DNA of 64,000 nt from Rapana venosa (GCA_028751875.1 CM054154.1:57962463-58026462); one strand, 5' to 3'; positions 11,461 to 24,663 are shown, numbered from the stretch's first letter. Numbers and translations: made by a program. The notes: generated by a model from the letters alone, not told the origin.

Positions 11461-11540
11461 AACACACACTAGACTTGATTGATGGGGGTGGTGTCAGTTC
11501 GTGAATCACGTGCAATTTGTTGAAGGGCAGTAGGGTCAGA

Positions 11541-11827
11541 TTAAAATGGGTCATGAAGACCAGCAGTCAGGTAAACACAATTCATAAGTCGAATCGAAAT
11601 TTTGAACAATTCAAACAAAGATGAAAAATTAATACATCGAAATATCTCAAAAAGTAGATAATAACAAAGAAAAATGTTCTGACCAAATAACTCAGGGTAA
11701 AAGCACGAACAAGAAGATGTAAACATTTCTGGAAAGGAACCAGAAAAAACACACACATCCAGCATTCAAACACAGAGCTACACACAGTGCTGCCGACAGG
11801 TGCAAAGGCAGATCACTCTGTTCCATT
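11541..11827. other. Unassigned sequence between E1 and satellite
   Basis: AT-rich sequence with no convincing ORF, no TIR and no match I can see elsewhere in the window. It could be E1 5' UTR or the host target. The last bases, 'ttccattt' followed by (ATG)n, resemble the edge of an E1 3' tail. Confidence 0.4.
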
Positions 11828-11828
11828 T

Positions 11829-11869
<41 letters not shown>

Positions 11870-13134
11870 AGATGATGATGTATTATTATTAATATTATGT
11901 AGAAGTTGGTGATTGAGATGATTATGTAGATGTTGGTGATGGTGATGGTGGTGATTATATAGAAGTTGATGAAGATTGTTATCATTATGTAGATGCTGGT
12001 TATAGTGATGACCATGTGGAAATAGTTTGAGATGGCAATGGATACGTAGATGTGGTGATGGGATTAATATGTAGATGTTGGTGATGTTGATTAATATGTA
12101 GATGTGGGTGATGGTGATTAATATGTAGATGGTGATGGTGATTAATATGTAGATGTTGAGATGGTGATTAATATGTAGATGTTGGTGATGGTGATAAGAT
12201 GTAGATGTGGGTGATGGTGATTAATATGTAGATGTTGGTGATGGATTAATTGTAGATGTTGGTGATGGTGATTAATTTGTAGATGTTGGTGATGGTGATT
12301 AATTTGTAGATGTTGGTGATGTGATTAATTTGTAGATGTTGGTGATGGTGATTAACATGTAGATGTTGGTGATGGTGATTAATATGTAGATGGTGGTGTG
12401 TGATTAATATGTAGATGTTGGTGATGGTGATTAATATTGTAGATTTGTGATGGTGGAATTATTTGTAGATGTTGGTGATGGTGATTAATTTGTGATGTTG
12501 GTGATGGTGAAAATATGTAGTGTTGGGATGGTGTTTTAATTGTAGATTTGGGTGATGGTGATTAATTGTAGATGGTGGGGATGGGGGTAATATGTAGTGG
12601 TGGTGATGGTGTAATATGTAAAAGGTGGTGATGTGTTTAATATGTTGATTTGGTGATGGTGATTAATATGTAATTTTGTGGTGAAAATATGAATGTTGGG
12701 ATGGTGATTATTGAAGATGTTTGTGATGGTGATTAATATTTTAAATTGTGGGATGTGATAATAGAAAATTTTGGTGTGGTGATTATATGTAGATGTTGGT
12801 GTAAAGGTGGTGATGAAAATGAAAATGTTGGTGATAAAGGGGGTGATAGTGATGGTGTGAATGGGTATATGTTCCGATAAAGGTAGTGATTAATGTAATG
12901 ATGGTTGAATGGGTAGATGTTTTGAAAAAGTGGTTAATATGTAGTGAGGGTGAGAATGTTAATGTTCTGAGAAGATGTGTTTAATAGTAGATGAGGGTGA
13001 TGAATGTGTAGATTTTGCTAATGAAGAGGAAATAAATATATAGGATGGTGATGAATGTGTAATGTTGGAGAAGATGGAAAGTTATTGTAGGAGGTGATAA
13101 TGTGTAATGTTCTGTGAAGATGGTGATTAATATA
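11828..13134. repeat. GAT-rich satellite, block 3, left part
   Basis: Begins with a pure (GAT)n run at 11828-11868, then units of 'gattaatatgtagatgttggtgatggt'-type spacing. Up to about 12400 the units are clean. After that they show frequent one- or two-base losses and homopolymer changes. Confidence 0.88.
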
Positions 13135-13745
13135 GGAGTCGCAGTGAAATGGATCCTCCTTTTTGTGGTGCGCGGATTTTGGTATATTACATATTATTTT
13201 GGCTTATTGAGCTTAACCAACATAAAAAATGACATAAACTTTTCACATCATTTAAAAGTTTAAAAAAGTCTTTTTTTCGGATTACCTCACAGTTTTTTTA
13301 AAGATGACTGATTAATGTTTTACAAAATTCAAAATTGTCATGGTTTGCTAAAAAATTTAAAGTTTTGAAAATTAAGGCTGGTATTTAAAGGCCCTTTAAC
13401 ATTCATCAACTATCCCTTGAAGCAATTTTAGATTTCTCACCAAAGTAAAGTTCCGTGAAGCTGGCTGATCTGTGAGTCCTTTTTTACAACAGATTTTTTT
13501 TTTTTAAGAATCATAACATGGAGTGCCAAATCCCCAAAATATCACTTTTGACATGTCAAACAAAATTGGCCCAACGACAAAAAAAAGGAAGCTTTTGGTT
13601 AAAGGGGAAAAAACGTGTTTAGAAAATGATGCCCTACGGGCCAATACTTTCCTCTGAGCTTACCATTTTTTGTGTTTCTTTAAAATTCGTCGCAGTAAAG
13701 GGAGGAGTCCCGAAGTTGCTTCGGCCAACCTCAATGAGTTAATAT
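13135..13745. mobile_element. Non-satellite island, possible TIR element
   Basis: About 600 bp of AT-rich non-satellite sequence interrupts the GAT array. Near its left end is 'ggatcctcctttttgtgg' and at its right end the reverse complement reads 'ggactcctccctttactg'. Both continue into GCG.CG.ATTTT, compatible with imperfect terminal inverted repeats. No ORF is present. A small non-autonomous DNA transposon is the best guess. Consensus quality is poor, so exact ends and any TSD cannot be fixed. Confidence 0.4.
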
Positions 13746-16700
13746 GTAGATGAAGAAAAGAAATTTTAGATGTCCTGATGAAAAATGGTGATTAAAATGT
13801 AATTTATGGTGATGGGTTATTTAAAAGTAGATGTTGGGGATGGTGATTAATATGTAGATGTTGGGGATGATGATTTTAAATGTGATGTAGGATGGGTTTA
13901 ATATTAGATGGTGGTGATGGTGTTAATGTGTAATGTTGGGGGTAGTGTTTAAAATGAGATGTTGGTGTGGTATTAATATGTAGATGTTGGTGATTTTCAT
14001 TAATATGTAGATGATAGATGGAAAATGTGTAGTGTTCCTGTTTAAGTGGTGATTAATATGTAGATGTTGGTGGGGATTAATATGTGATGTTAGTGATGGG
14101 GTTTAATATGTAGATGGTGGTATGGTGATTTAATTGTTTTTGTTGGATAGTGTTTAATAGTAATTTGGTAAGGTGATAAATAGTAGATGTTGGTGATGTG
14201 TTAATATGTAGATGTTGGTGATGGTGATTAATTTGAGATGGTTTGGTATGGGGTTAAAATGAAATGTGGTGATAGTATGAATATGTAGATTTGGTATTGG
14301 GGATTTATGTGATGTTGGTGGAAGGTGGTGAGAAAAAGTAGTGTTGGGGATGAATACTAGTATTTGTGATGGTGATGAAGTGTTAAATGTTCCTGGAAGA
14401 TGGGTTTAATTGTACATTATGGGAATGAATGTGTAGTATTAGTGATGGAAAAATGGGTAGATGTTCCCGATGAAATGTGATTGTAGTGAATTAGGTGATG
14501 AAATTTGGGGAGATGTTTCTGTGAAGGGGGTAATATGAGATGATATGATGAATGTGTAGATGTTCTGATGAAAAGGCGATTAATATGTAGATGTGGTGAT
14601 GTTTTTTGTAGAATTTCCTGAAGAAAATAGTGAATTTTTAGTAGTGTGGGTGATGAATGTGTAGAGGGTTTCGATGAAGATGGTAATCAATTTTTAGATG
14701 ATGGGAGAATGTGTAGATGTTTTAGATGAAGTGGGGATTAAAATGTAGTGAGGTGATTTAAATGTAGTTTTGGGTTGTCATTAAAATGTGTGTTCGTGAT
14801 TGTCCTTAAAAATGTAATTTGGTGGATGGGATTAAATGTAGTGATGGGGATAAAGGTTTCTGTTTTGATGAAAATGGTAAATAATATGTAGTGTTGGGGA
14901 TGGTGATTAATATGTAGAAGTTTTGGGGTGGGATTTTATGTAGTCGGGAGGGATTTAATATTTGGAGGTTGGTGATATGATAATAGGATGTTGGGTGAGG
15001 TATTAATAGTAGTGTTGGTGGGGATTAATTGTGATTGGGTTTATGGTGATTAAATGTAAAATGTTAGTGATGGGATTAATATGTAGTGGTGGTGGGTGGT
15101 TAATATTAGATGTTTCTGATAGTGTTTAATTGTAGATGTTGGGGTGGTGATTAATATGTAGGTTGGTGATGGTGATTTTAATATAGATGTTGGGATGGTG
15201 ATTAATTTTAAGATGTTGGTGTTGGGGTTTTTTTATGTAAAAGTGGGTGATAGTGATGAATATGTTGATTTTTTTTGAGGGATTAAAATGTAATGGGAGG
15301 GTGAAGGTGGTGATGTTAAAAGTAGATGTTGGTGATGAATACGTAGATTTAGTGATGGTGATGAATGTGTAAATGTTCCTGATGAAAAAGGTGATTAATA
15401 TGTACATTATGGGAATGAATGGGTAGATATTAGGGGGATGGGGATGAATGTCTAGTGTTCCGATGAAGATGGTTTTTAAATTTCTTATGGGAAAAAATGT
15501 GTAGTTTTTAGTAATGGTGATGAATGTCTAGATATTCCCCGATGAAGTGGTGATTATATGTAGATGTGGGTGAATGGGTTTGTGTTCCTGGAAGATGGTA
15601 TTATATGTGATGAGGTGATGAATGGTAGGTTTTGTGAAGATGTGATTAATATGTAGGTGGTGGAATGTGTAGAGTTCTGATGAAGATGGTATTAAAATTT
15701 TATGGGGTGATGAAAATGTAGATGTTCTGAGAAGATGGGATTAATATGAGTGATGGGATGAATGTGTGATGTTTTGTGAAGATTGTGTTTAAACGTAGAT
15801 GATGCTGATGAATGTGTAGTGTTTCTGATGAAGATAATGATTAAAGTAGATATGGTGATGAAAGTGTAGCTGTTCCTGAGAGATGGTAATAATATGTAGA
15901 GTTGGTGATGGTGATTAATATGTAGATGTTGGTGATTAAAATGTAGTGTTGGTAAAGGGTTTAATATGTGGTTTGTGTGGTGAATAAATTTGGGTAGATT
16001 GTGGGGGGTTTTTAATATGTAGTGGGTTGGGATGTGTTTTTTTGTAGATGTTGGTGATTTGGTATTAATTTTTTGGTATGGTGATTAATATGTAGATGTT
16101 TGGGGATGGTGATTAATTTTAAAATGTTGGGGATGGTGATGATATGTAAATGTGGTGATGGAGAATTGTAGATTTTGGTGATGGGATTAAAATGTAGTGT
16201 TGATGTTGAGGGGGTGGTGTTTTGGTAAATGTAGTTTTTTTGGGTTTGAATTTTAATTTCCGTAGATTTTTTTAGTGATGGTGTGTGTGTAATGTTTGAT
16301 GAGATGGGGATTTATGTAGTTTTATGGTTGTGAAAGGTAAATGTTTCTGATGAAGATGGTGATTTTTTTATGTAGATGATGGGATGAAGTGTAATGTTCT
16401 GATGAAGAGGTGATTAATATGTAAGTTGATGGTTGATTAATTTTGTGTTGGTGATGGGTTAAAATTTTAGATGGGGGTGATGGTGTTAATATGTAGTGTT
16501 TGGTGAGGGTTATATGTGATGTTTGGGGTGGGTGATTTATGTAGGTTTTGTGGGGTTAAAATTTTAAGTGTTGGTGATGGTGTTAATATGTAGATGTGGG
16601 TGTTAATTTGAGATGTTTGTTTGGTAAATTAAATGGGAAAGATGGGGGATTTTGTAGATGTTTTCCCGATAAAATTGATTAAATTGTAGATTTTATGGTG

Positions 16701-19700
16701 ATTTTTTTGTAGATGTTGATGATGGTGATTTAAATTTTTAGATGTTGGTGTGGTGTTTATGTAGGGAAAGGTGATAAAAGTGTATTTGAAGAAAGTTTTT
16801 TGGGTGAGGTGATTTCTGTGAAGATGGTGATTTTATGTAGATGTTGGTAGGGGGGTTTTAATATGTGTGTTTGGGGTGGGGAAAATTTGGGTTGGGGATG
16901 GTTTTTCTGAGATTTTGGGGATTTTTTTTATTGATGTTGGTGTGGTATTAATATGTAGATGTTGGTGATGGGTTAATTTTTAAAATGTTTGGTGATGGTA
17001 TTAATATGTAGATTTTTTTATGGGGTTTTTTTTTGTAGATGTTGGGTGAATGGTGATATAAAGTAGTGTTGGTGAAAAGGGGATTTTTAAATTTGAAGGT
17101 TTTTTTTTGTGATGGTGTTTAATATTTATTTGGTTAAAGGTATTAATATTAGGGGAAAAGGGGGGGTGAAATGGAAAAAGGGGGGGGGAGGTTTATTTTT
17201 ATAAATGGGTTTTTTGATGTTGGGGGATGAATTGTAGATGTTTTTTTTGTGAAAAAGGTGATTTTTAATGTGTAGATTTCCCCGATAAAAAAAGGTGTTA
17301 ATATGTAATTTGGTTTTTGAATGTGTAGATATTGTGATGGTGAGAATGGGTAGATGTTCCTGATGAAATAGTGATTAAAATTTTAGATGATGGTGATTAA
17401 TTGTGATGTTTTTGATGAAGATGTGTTAAATGTAATGAGGTGATGAAAGTGTAGTTTTTTCTGTGAAAATAGGATTAAAAAATTAGTGAGGGGTGATGAG
17501 TGTAGTGCCCGTGGGTGGTGATTTTTAATTTATGTCCATTATGTAAAAAGAAGGGGTTAAAGTGTAGTTTTATGATGGTGAGAATGGGTAGATGTTCCCG
17601 TGAAGATAGTGTTAATATGTAGATGATGGTGATTAATATGTGTTTACCCGATTAAAAATAGTGTTTAAAATGTAGTTTGGGTGATGAATTGTTTTTAGTT
17701 GTTTCTGAAAGATGTGTTAATATATAGATGAGGTGATGAAAAATGTAGATGTTCCTGATGAAGATGGGGATTTTTAAATTATAAAAAAAAAAAATATGTA
17801 GATGTTTTGGGTGAATGTGTAGTTTTTCTGATGAAGTAGTGATTAATATAATTAGGTATGAATGGGTTTTTTTGTAAATTGTTTTGAAATTTTGGGGAGA
17901 ATGGTAGATGTTTCTGTGAAGATAGTGTTATATGTAGATGATGGTTGTTTTTGTATGTTCCCGATAAAAATAGTGATTTATTTATTGGGGAAGAATTTTT
18001 AAAATTGTGAAGGGGTGTGGGTTGTTTCCCCGATGAAGATGTGATTAATATTAAATGGTGATGAATGTGTTGATGTTCCCGATGAAGTGTGATTAATGAG
18101 GATGATGGGGATGAAAAGGGTTGATGTTTTGATGAAGATAGTGATTAATATGTGTTTTGGTGATGATGTGTAGTGTTCTGATGAAGATAGTGATTAATAT
18201 TATAGGTGATGGTGATTTAATGGGGTTTTTAGAGTTCCCGAGAAGAAAGTGATAAAGTAGTGTGGGGATGAATGTGTAGTGTTTCTGTAATTTAAAATTT
18301 TGTGGGTTTAAATTTTTAGATTTTTTTTTGGAAAATTTTTTAAAAAGAATGGGGTAAAATTCCTGATGAAGATAGTGAATTAAAAATTGTACATTCCCGG
18401 GAATGAATGTGTAGAATTTTTGTGAGGTGATGAAAGGGTAGATGTTCCCGGAAGATAGTGATTAATATGTACTTTTTTTTATTGGTGGGGTGAATGGGTA
18501 GATGTTTTTGATGAAGATGGGGTTAATATGTGTGATGGTGATGTGTGTAGATGTTCCGATGAAGATAGTGATTAATTGTAGTGAGGTGTTGAATGGTAGA
18601 GTTTTTGATGAAGTAGTGTTAAAATGTACATTACGGAATGAATGTGTAGATATAGTGATGGTGATGTTGGGTAGATGTTCCTATGAAGTAGTGACTAATT
18701 GTAGAGTGGGGATGAATGTGTAGGGTTTTTGTGAAGTGGTGATTAATATGTAGATGATGGTGATGAAAATGTAATGTTCTGATAAAAATAGGTTAAATGT
18801 GATGATGGTGATGAAATGTTAGATGTTCTGATGAAGATAGTGTTAATATGTAATTTAAAAGGGAATTTTGAAAATGTGTTAAATTTTATTAAAGGGTGGT
18901 GATTTGGTTGGGTGAAGGGTAGTGTTCCCGATGAAGTTGTGATTAATAGTACATTATGGGAATGAATTTTGTTTTTTATTATGATGGTGTGAATGGGTAG
19001 GTTCTGTGAAGAGTGTTATATTAGATGATGGTGAGATTTGATTTTTCCCTTTGGGAAGATGGTGATTAATATGTAGTGATGGTGTGAAATTTTTGGTAGA
19101 TGTTCTGATAGGGTGTGTTTTAAAAGTAATTACGATGAATGTGTAGATTTGGGGGATGTGAGAATTTGGGTAGTGGGGTTTAATTTTTAAATGGGGGTTA
19201 AATTGTAGTTTGGGGGGAGAAAGTGTAGATGTTCCCGATGAAGTGGTAATTAATATGTAGATGTTTGTGGTTGATTTTATTAAAAATGTTTTATTAGAGA
19301 GGGTTTTAAAATTTTAGTGTTTGATGAAGATGGGGATATATTAGATGTTTGGGGTTGGGATGTTAGAATGTTTGATGAAAGGGTTTTGTATTATTTTTTT
19401 TAAGGTATAATTGTAGATTTATGATGGTGTGAATGTAGTGTTTGTAAAAAGTATTAAAAATGTATTTTTTGGGGTTTTTAAAATTGTTTTTATTTTTTAT
19501 TTAATGGGAGTTTCTTTAAAATAATTGGGGGGTTTGGGGGATGGTGGGAAAGGGATTTTTGTGTGATTTAATTATTTAGGGGGAATTAGGGATTGGAGGG
19601 GGGTTAATGTTTTCCTTTTTTGAGTTTGAAATTTGATGTTTCCCCCCGGGTGGGTAAGGTGTTTATTATTTTAAAAAAAGAAAGTTTTTATGGCATTTGG

Positions 19701-20039
19701 TAAAAAACTTTTTTTCAAAGGTAATGGGTTTTATTAAATTTTATAATTTTTTTTTAGCTGGTAATGTCTTTATTAGTTTGGAATAAATTTGATTGTTTGA
19801 AAAACAATTTTTAATTTGGTAATGAAGGGATAAATATTTGTTGTTGGTGAATTTAAGTTTGGTAAAAGATTTTTTTAATTGGTAAAATGGGGAAAAATTT
19901 TTGATTATTTAGATTTTGGAAGATGGTTTTTAAATTTTTAGTTTTTGGTGAGTGGTCATATGAGTTTTTGTGTGGTGTGGTATGTAATGTTGTGTGGATT
20001 TTGTGTTTTTTTTGTTTTTAAAGTTTAATTTTTCCCTTT
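13746..20039. repeat. GAT-rich satellite, block 3, low-quality consensus
   Basis: Continuation of the array. Fragments match block 1: for example 18600-18720 repeats the order 'tacattacgg..aatgaatgtgtagata' then 'gggtagatgttcct' and 'gtgactaat', as at 20-115. Units are peppered with dropped bases, TTTT/GGGG/AAAA expansions and merged words, with no steady direction of decay. I read this as unpolished long-read consensus over a genuine satellite, not as ancient satellite. Individual bases here should not be trusted. Confidence 0.8.
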
Positions 20040-21855
20040 TTTAGGATTTCAAGGGAATTGGGTTGTTTGGGGTGCGTCGGGGGGGCGGCCCACCTTTTTT
20101 GTGGGGGGGGGGTATTATAACAATCCTAAAAAATATTAGAAAAAAAGAAAAAGAATTCGGGGGGGGGGGGGGGGGGGAACACCCAAAAATAACAACAAAG
20201 AACAACCCCAAAATATCAAACAGCAAAAATACTAACTTTCCAATTCATATAACTTGAAGCTATCCTTATATCAGAGGAGTCTTAAAATAGGAGTATGGCT
20301 TAATGACAATACAATTTCTTTCATTGATGGAATGTCTTTTAGAATTTGCTGTAAGCTACGGACTGGGAAGGCAGGTAAGATGTTTTTCAGATCTCTGTAT
20401 CATAAAAGAATGTGATCATTGGTAAGATTTTCACCACAGATACATGTTGCTTTTAAAAAAGTTTTTGTTCTAAAAGCATTGGGCTTAAACCTGCAGATAA
20501 GAGATACAACGTTTCTATATTCATGTAAAGTACGATATTTGATCTTATCAAAAGATAATACACTGGCTACATCATCACTCCAAGAATAACCGGTACTTTG
20601 TAGTTTCTTTTTAAAGTGTTTCCAACATGCATTTTGTAACATGCTATAGCCCTCATGGATGGATAGAGGAACACTTATGCTGCAAGACCCATCGATTTGC
20701 TCAGCTCCACATTTTGCTTTTCTGTCAACTTTTTCATTAAAGTAAATACCACAGTGCGAGGGTATCCAGCAAAAGGTAACACCAGTGCCTCGTATCATCA
20801 GAAAATGAATTAGATGACTAATCTCAATTATGAGATCTTGTCTCACTTTTGAACTGAAGTTTCTCAGGGCAAGTAAGACTGACCTGGAATCAACACATAA
20901 AAGCATTTGAAATATGTCTTTAGGAAAATCTAGAAGATAATATAAAGCCATCAAAATAGCAGACAATTCAGCTGTAAAAATAGATCGAATTTTCCTACAT
21001 AAAATGACCTCTCTATTTTCAAAGATGGTATGACAAACGCTGCACCCGCCTCATTATTGTTCAAAAGGGAACCATCTGTGTAGATTTTTAAATGATTTGG
21101 ATATGTAGTTTGTATATATTCTTTTACTGATGCGCTAAGAATATTTTCATTACCTTTTTTCGTTAAAGAGGAATAATTTACGTCAAAATTAGCTCTCTTA
21201 AGTTCCCATGGGGGACAAGGCGAGGAGTGAATCTTTGATTTAGCTATTTTTGTGGGAATTATATTTGCTTGATCAAATAATTGAGAAGTATAGGTTCTAG
21301 CTGTGGTGACAGAGGATTAGAGTGTGCTCCTTTTGGAAAGTTGACATCAGATCTTATACTAATTTCGTTGTCCACATTGGTTTCTTGTGTTGAACAACGT
21401 AAGAGATATTTAGCCACAGCCAGTTGTCAATATTTGTGTAATGGCAAAATTCCTATCTCCTTATAGGTACCCATGGACGATGCATGAAAAAGTACCCCAA
21501 GAGCTAATCGAAAAGCCTTGCAGTCTATTCTTGTCATTTTCTGTAATAATTATTTTGGAGTACTGAAAAATGCTTCCTGGCCATAAATGAGTCTGGAACG
21601 TACTAAAGATAATGCCAAATGTTTTAAAATAGCTACATCATAAGCCCACACTTGTTTACTAAAAACTTTCAGGAGATTTAGACTTTTCCTAGCCTTAGTA
21701 TTTAAATAATCAATGTGATAATTCCAACTTAGTGTAGACATAAAATATACTCCTAAAAACTTCACCAAAGTTTTATATTCCAACTTTCCCATCTTTTTGG
21801 GGAAAACAGGTAGAACTGGGGGGGGTAATTTGCCATTTTGAAAAGTACGAGTGTT
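20040..21855 (-). mobile_element. E2 (RNase H-type LINE) 5'-truncated copy
   Basis: Minus-strand element. From the right come the RT C-terminal part (21792-21550: VKFLGVYFMSTLSWNYHIDYL), a linker (21500-21000), the RNase H domain (20966-20400) and a 3' UTR whose reverse complement matches 40740-40820 ('ttgctgtttgat', then T/G-rich). The last part (20040-20200) has collapsed into G and C runs, so the tail is not readable. Truncation at about 21855 removes the RT core, EN and ORF1. Confidence 0.82.
20400..20966 (-). pseudogene. E2 RNase H domain
   Basis: Open frame of 188 codons, part of a LINE ORF2. RNase H removes element RNA from the RNA:DNA hybrid. Visible motifs are SAILMALYYLLDFP (Glu region degraded relative to AELLAIFMAL in the copy at 52480), LLCVDSRSVLLAL with the catalytic Asp, and FCWIPSHCGIYFNEKVDRKAK with the His and final Asp. 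Downstream, CICGENLTNDHILL forms the C-terminal CxC..H motif. The N-terminal FTDGS strand is not visible in this frame. Confidence 0.82.
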
Positions 21856-22138
21856 TGTGTTGGTAAGTGTTGTGTGTGTTTTAAGTGTGTGTGAAAGTTG
21901 TGTTTTGTAAAGGGGTGGGGTGTGTGTAAGTGTGTGTGTATGTGTGTGTAAGTGTTTGTGTGTGTGTGTGTAAGTGTGTGTGTGTAAGTGTGTTTGAATT
22001 GCATGTTTAATTCTTTCACAGTTTCAGCACAAAGGATCAGGGAACAAGGCCTGGCAATGTTGACACTGCCCCAACTCTTTTCAACACTGTAATTGCTATG
22101 AGTTCTTTTACGTGCGCTTTGGTCCGAAAGCACACGAG
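21856..22138. other. GT-rich simple sequence and unassigned spacer
   Basis: 21860-22005 is interrupted (GTGT)n/(GTAA)n-type simple sequence. 22006-22138 is unique-looking sequence without a supported gene. It leads directly into a satellite block. Confidence 0.6.
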
Positions 22139-22311
22139 CATTGTGGTGCTGAAGATGTTGATGATTATGTAGATGTTGGTGATGAAGATGGAAATGATTA
22201 TGTAGATGTTGGTGATGATCAATATGTAGATGTTGGTGATCAATATGTAGATGTTGGTGATCAATATGTAGATGTTGGTAATGAAGATGGTGATGAAGAT
22301 GGTGATTCTTG
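22139..22311 (+). repeat. GAT-rich satellite, block 4, in frame with E1
   Basis: About 170 bp of array encoding repeats of D-Y-V-D-V-G-D-x on the plus strand. It runs without a break in frame into E1 coding sequence at 22312 (GDEDGDS joined to CPNSPLSSSSS). The uninterrupted frame is 22112-22450. Confidence 0.88.
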
Positions 22312-22871
22312 TCCAAACTCACCACTTTCATCTTCATCCTCTCCATCTCCTTCAGATCTCCTTCAAGTTTGTCTGTTCAATGTGCAGTCTGTCTGTCCAA
22401 ATGATAAAGCCGACTACATTTCCCATTTCATCTCTGAAAAAAAACATTGACCTAACCTTCCTCACTGAAACTTGGCTTAAACCACATGGCCATGAGCCCA
22501 AAATAAAACAGCTGACTCCTCCAGGATATAAAACTATTTCTTTTCCCAGACTCTCTCGAGGAGGTGGGATTGCCATAATTCTCAAAAACACATTGGAACC
22601 AGCTCTTTCTTTCAGCCACAACCTCCATTCCCACACGCCCTCTTTTGAAGTTGCGAAATCAACCTCAACTTACCTGGCCACTCATTACGTTCTGTTGCCT
22701 CTACCGCCCACCTCCTAGCCGTAAGAAACAACCTGACATCTTCTGTTTTTCATCAAGAATTCCAGTCACTCCTCGACCACTACAGCTTCTCTCCTACTAA
22801 AACTATAATTTCGGTGCTTTAACTTCCATTTCGACAACATCTTCTCCAGATGTCAAACGTCTTTCTCTTTC

Positions 22872-24663
22872 TTGTCCAACCATTCTCTCTCCCAACTGGT
22901 AAACGAAGCAACGCACAGATCTGGCCATATTTTAGACTGGCTGATTACTAATGCTTCATTTAATCTTGTTACATCTGTTTCTGTGCCTGACGAACTGCAT
23001 TCTGATCATTCCGCCATTCTTTTCCACCTCAACATCACAAAACCTGTCAGAAAGAAGAAATATGTTACTAGTCGCAATCTTAAGGCCTTAGACATTCATA
23101 CTTTCTCTTCACAAGCTTCCGAACGTTTTTCACAAACCTCTGACCACACTGACCTCTCTGAATACTATAACACTGTTCTCCGTCAATTGCTTGATGAACA
23201 TGCACCTCCTACTGACCATCTCCTCCCTGACAGACCCTGTGCGCCATGGTATACCCAAGACATCCTGATAGCGAAGCGCAAACGCCGGCAACTAGAACGG
23301 CAGTGGTGGAAGAAAAAAACCGAAATCAACAAACAGCTTTTCCGAAAACAAAAAAACAAAGTCAAACTCTTAATCCATTCAGCAAAGACAGAAAAACTAC
23401 TCTTCCCAAGTTCTCTGCGCTACATCCATAAAATCTCTTTATTCCCTCACCTCAATCTCCTTGGTCTGCAAAAAAACAACTCCTCTGCCTACCACCCAAC
23501 AGCCTGTCTGAACTTCCATCTATCTTTTCTACCTTCTTTTCAGACAAAGTCCACAACATACGCTCCCAGATTGGATCAGACCAATTCCAGCCTGCACCTC
23601 CTGATCCCCAGTTTCACTGGCACCCTCTCTTTTCCTTCTGTTCCACAAGTGAAAAGAAATCATGAAAATTTTCTGAAGGAAATGACTATAAAATCATGCG
23701 ACCTCGATCCCATACCTGCTCCTGTTTTCTCACAATGCTTTCCACAACTTGTACCTATTCACTAAAATAGTAAACTCATCTCTTCTGTCAGGACTTTTCC
23801 ACAACCCTTTTTAAAAACCGCAAATAGTCACACCTCTACTGAAAAAGCACGACCCTCGATCCCAACATTTCTGAAGAATTATAGACCTTCTCAACCTTAC
23901 CCTTTCTCTAAAGTACTAGAAAAAGTTGTTCTCAAACAGCTCAACAGTCCCCTTTCATTCCCAATGATCTCCTTCCCCCTTTTTTAGTCTGCCTAACGCC
24001 CCAAACCCCAGCACCGAAACCACCCTAGTCCATACTTTAGATACACTTCTACTTGCTTCTGATGCAGGAAAAATCTCCCTCCTCACTCTTCTTGACTTAT
24101 CTGCAGCCTTGGACACTATAGATCACTCAATTCTTCTTTCTCGCCTCCAAAATACGTTTGGTATTAATGGCACAGCCCTCACCTGGATTACTTCATACCT
24201 CACAGACAGATTTCAGAAAATTATTGTGAACAAAATTCAATCAAAACCTGTCAAAATGGAATGTGAAGCCCCACAGGGATCAGTCCTGGGCCCCGTTCTC
24301 TTTACTCTCTACACTGCTCCACTCTCACATATAATAAACAACCACCATATTGATCATCATTTCTATGCCGATGACACTCAGCTTCAGTGCAGTGACACTG
24401 TTGAAAACTTGCCTTCCCTCCTGACAAATATGTCCTACTGCCTTCAAAGACATTCAAAATGGATGATCAGAACAAGTTACAAACTTAATGCCGATAAAAC
24501 CAAAGCCATGCTCATAGGGACCCAACATAAACTTTCCTCCATCACAACAACATCAATAGAATTTGGAAGTGCGTCAGTTCCTTTGTCCAACTCTGTGAAG
24601 TATTTAGGTGTAGTTCTTGACAACACACTCTCCATGAAAAAATTAATCACCCAGACCTGCTAG
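22872..24663 (+). pseudogene. E1 EN C-terminus and reverse transcriptase (frameshifted)
   Basis: The frame 22872-23765 covers the end of the endonuclease, including DELHSDHSAILF with the catalytic SDH, then the linker and the start of RT (SCDLDPIPAPVF). 23766-24100 is frame-broken but recognisable (NYRP, KVLEKVVLKQL, TLLDLSAA). The frame 24109-24663 carries DTIDHSILLSRLQNTF, EAPQGSVLGPVLFTLYTAPL, HHFYADDTQLQ with both catalytic Asp residues (about 24360-24380), and KYLGVVLDNTLSM. It cannot encode a full protein as given. Confidence 0.88.

Larger units (their letters stand above)
7791..11540 (-). mobile_element. E1 LINE, long copy
   Basis: Reading leftwards from about 11540: an N-terminal basic segment (KTRRGTRAGRRHR near 11300), a Ser/Pro-rich linker containing a DDDD tract encoded by GAT repeats (11126-11146), the endonuclease start (LLQVCLFNVHSVCPN), EN body, reverse transcriptase, C-terminal domain ending GRRSFSVSGPSTWNDLP, then a 3' UTR with a (CA)n tract at 7929-8026 and the terminal core 'ttatagcgctgaatcttg'. 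The 3' end abuts (AAT)n. The motifs place it in the CR1/L2 group of the Jockey superfamily (family-level inference). Frame breaks and stops make it inactive. The 5' boundary is uncertain; sequence to about 11820 is unassigned. Confidence 0.88.

Noticed and set aside
20041..20257. Small frames over G and C runs
   Set aside because: The run-filled sequence is a damaged E2 3' UTR.
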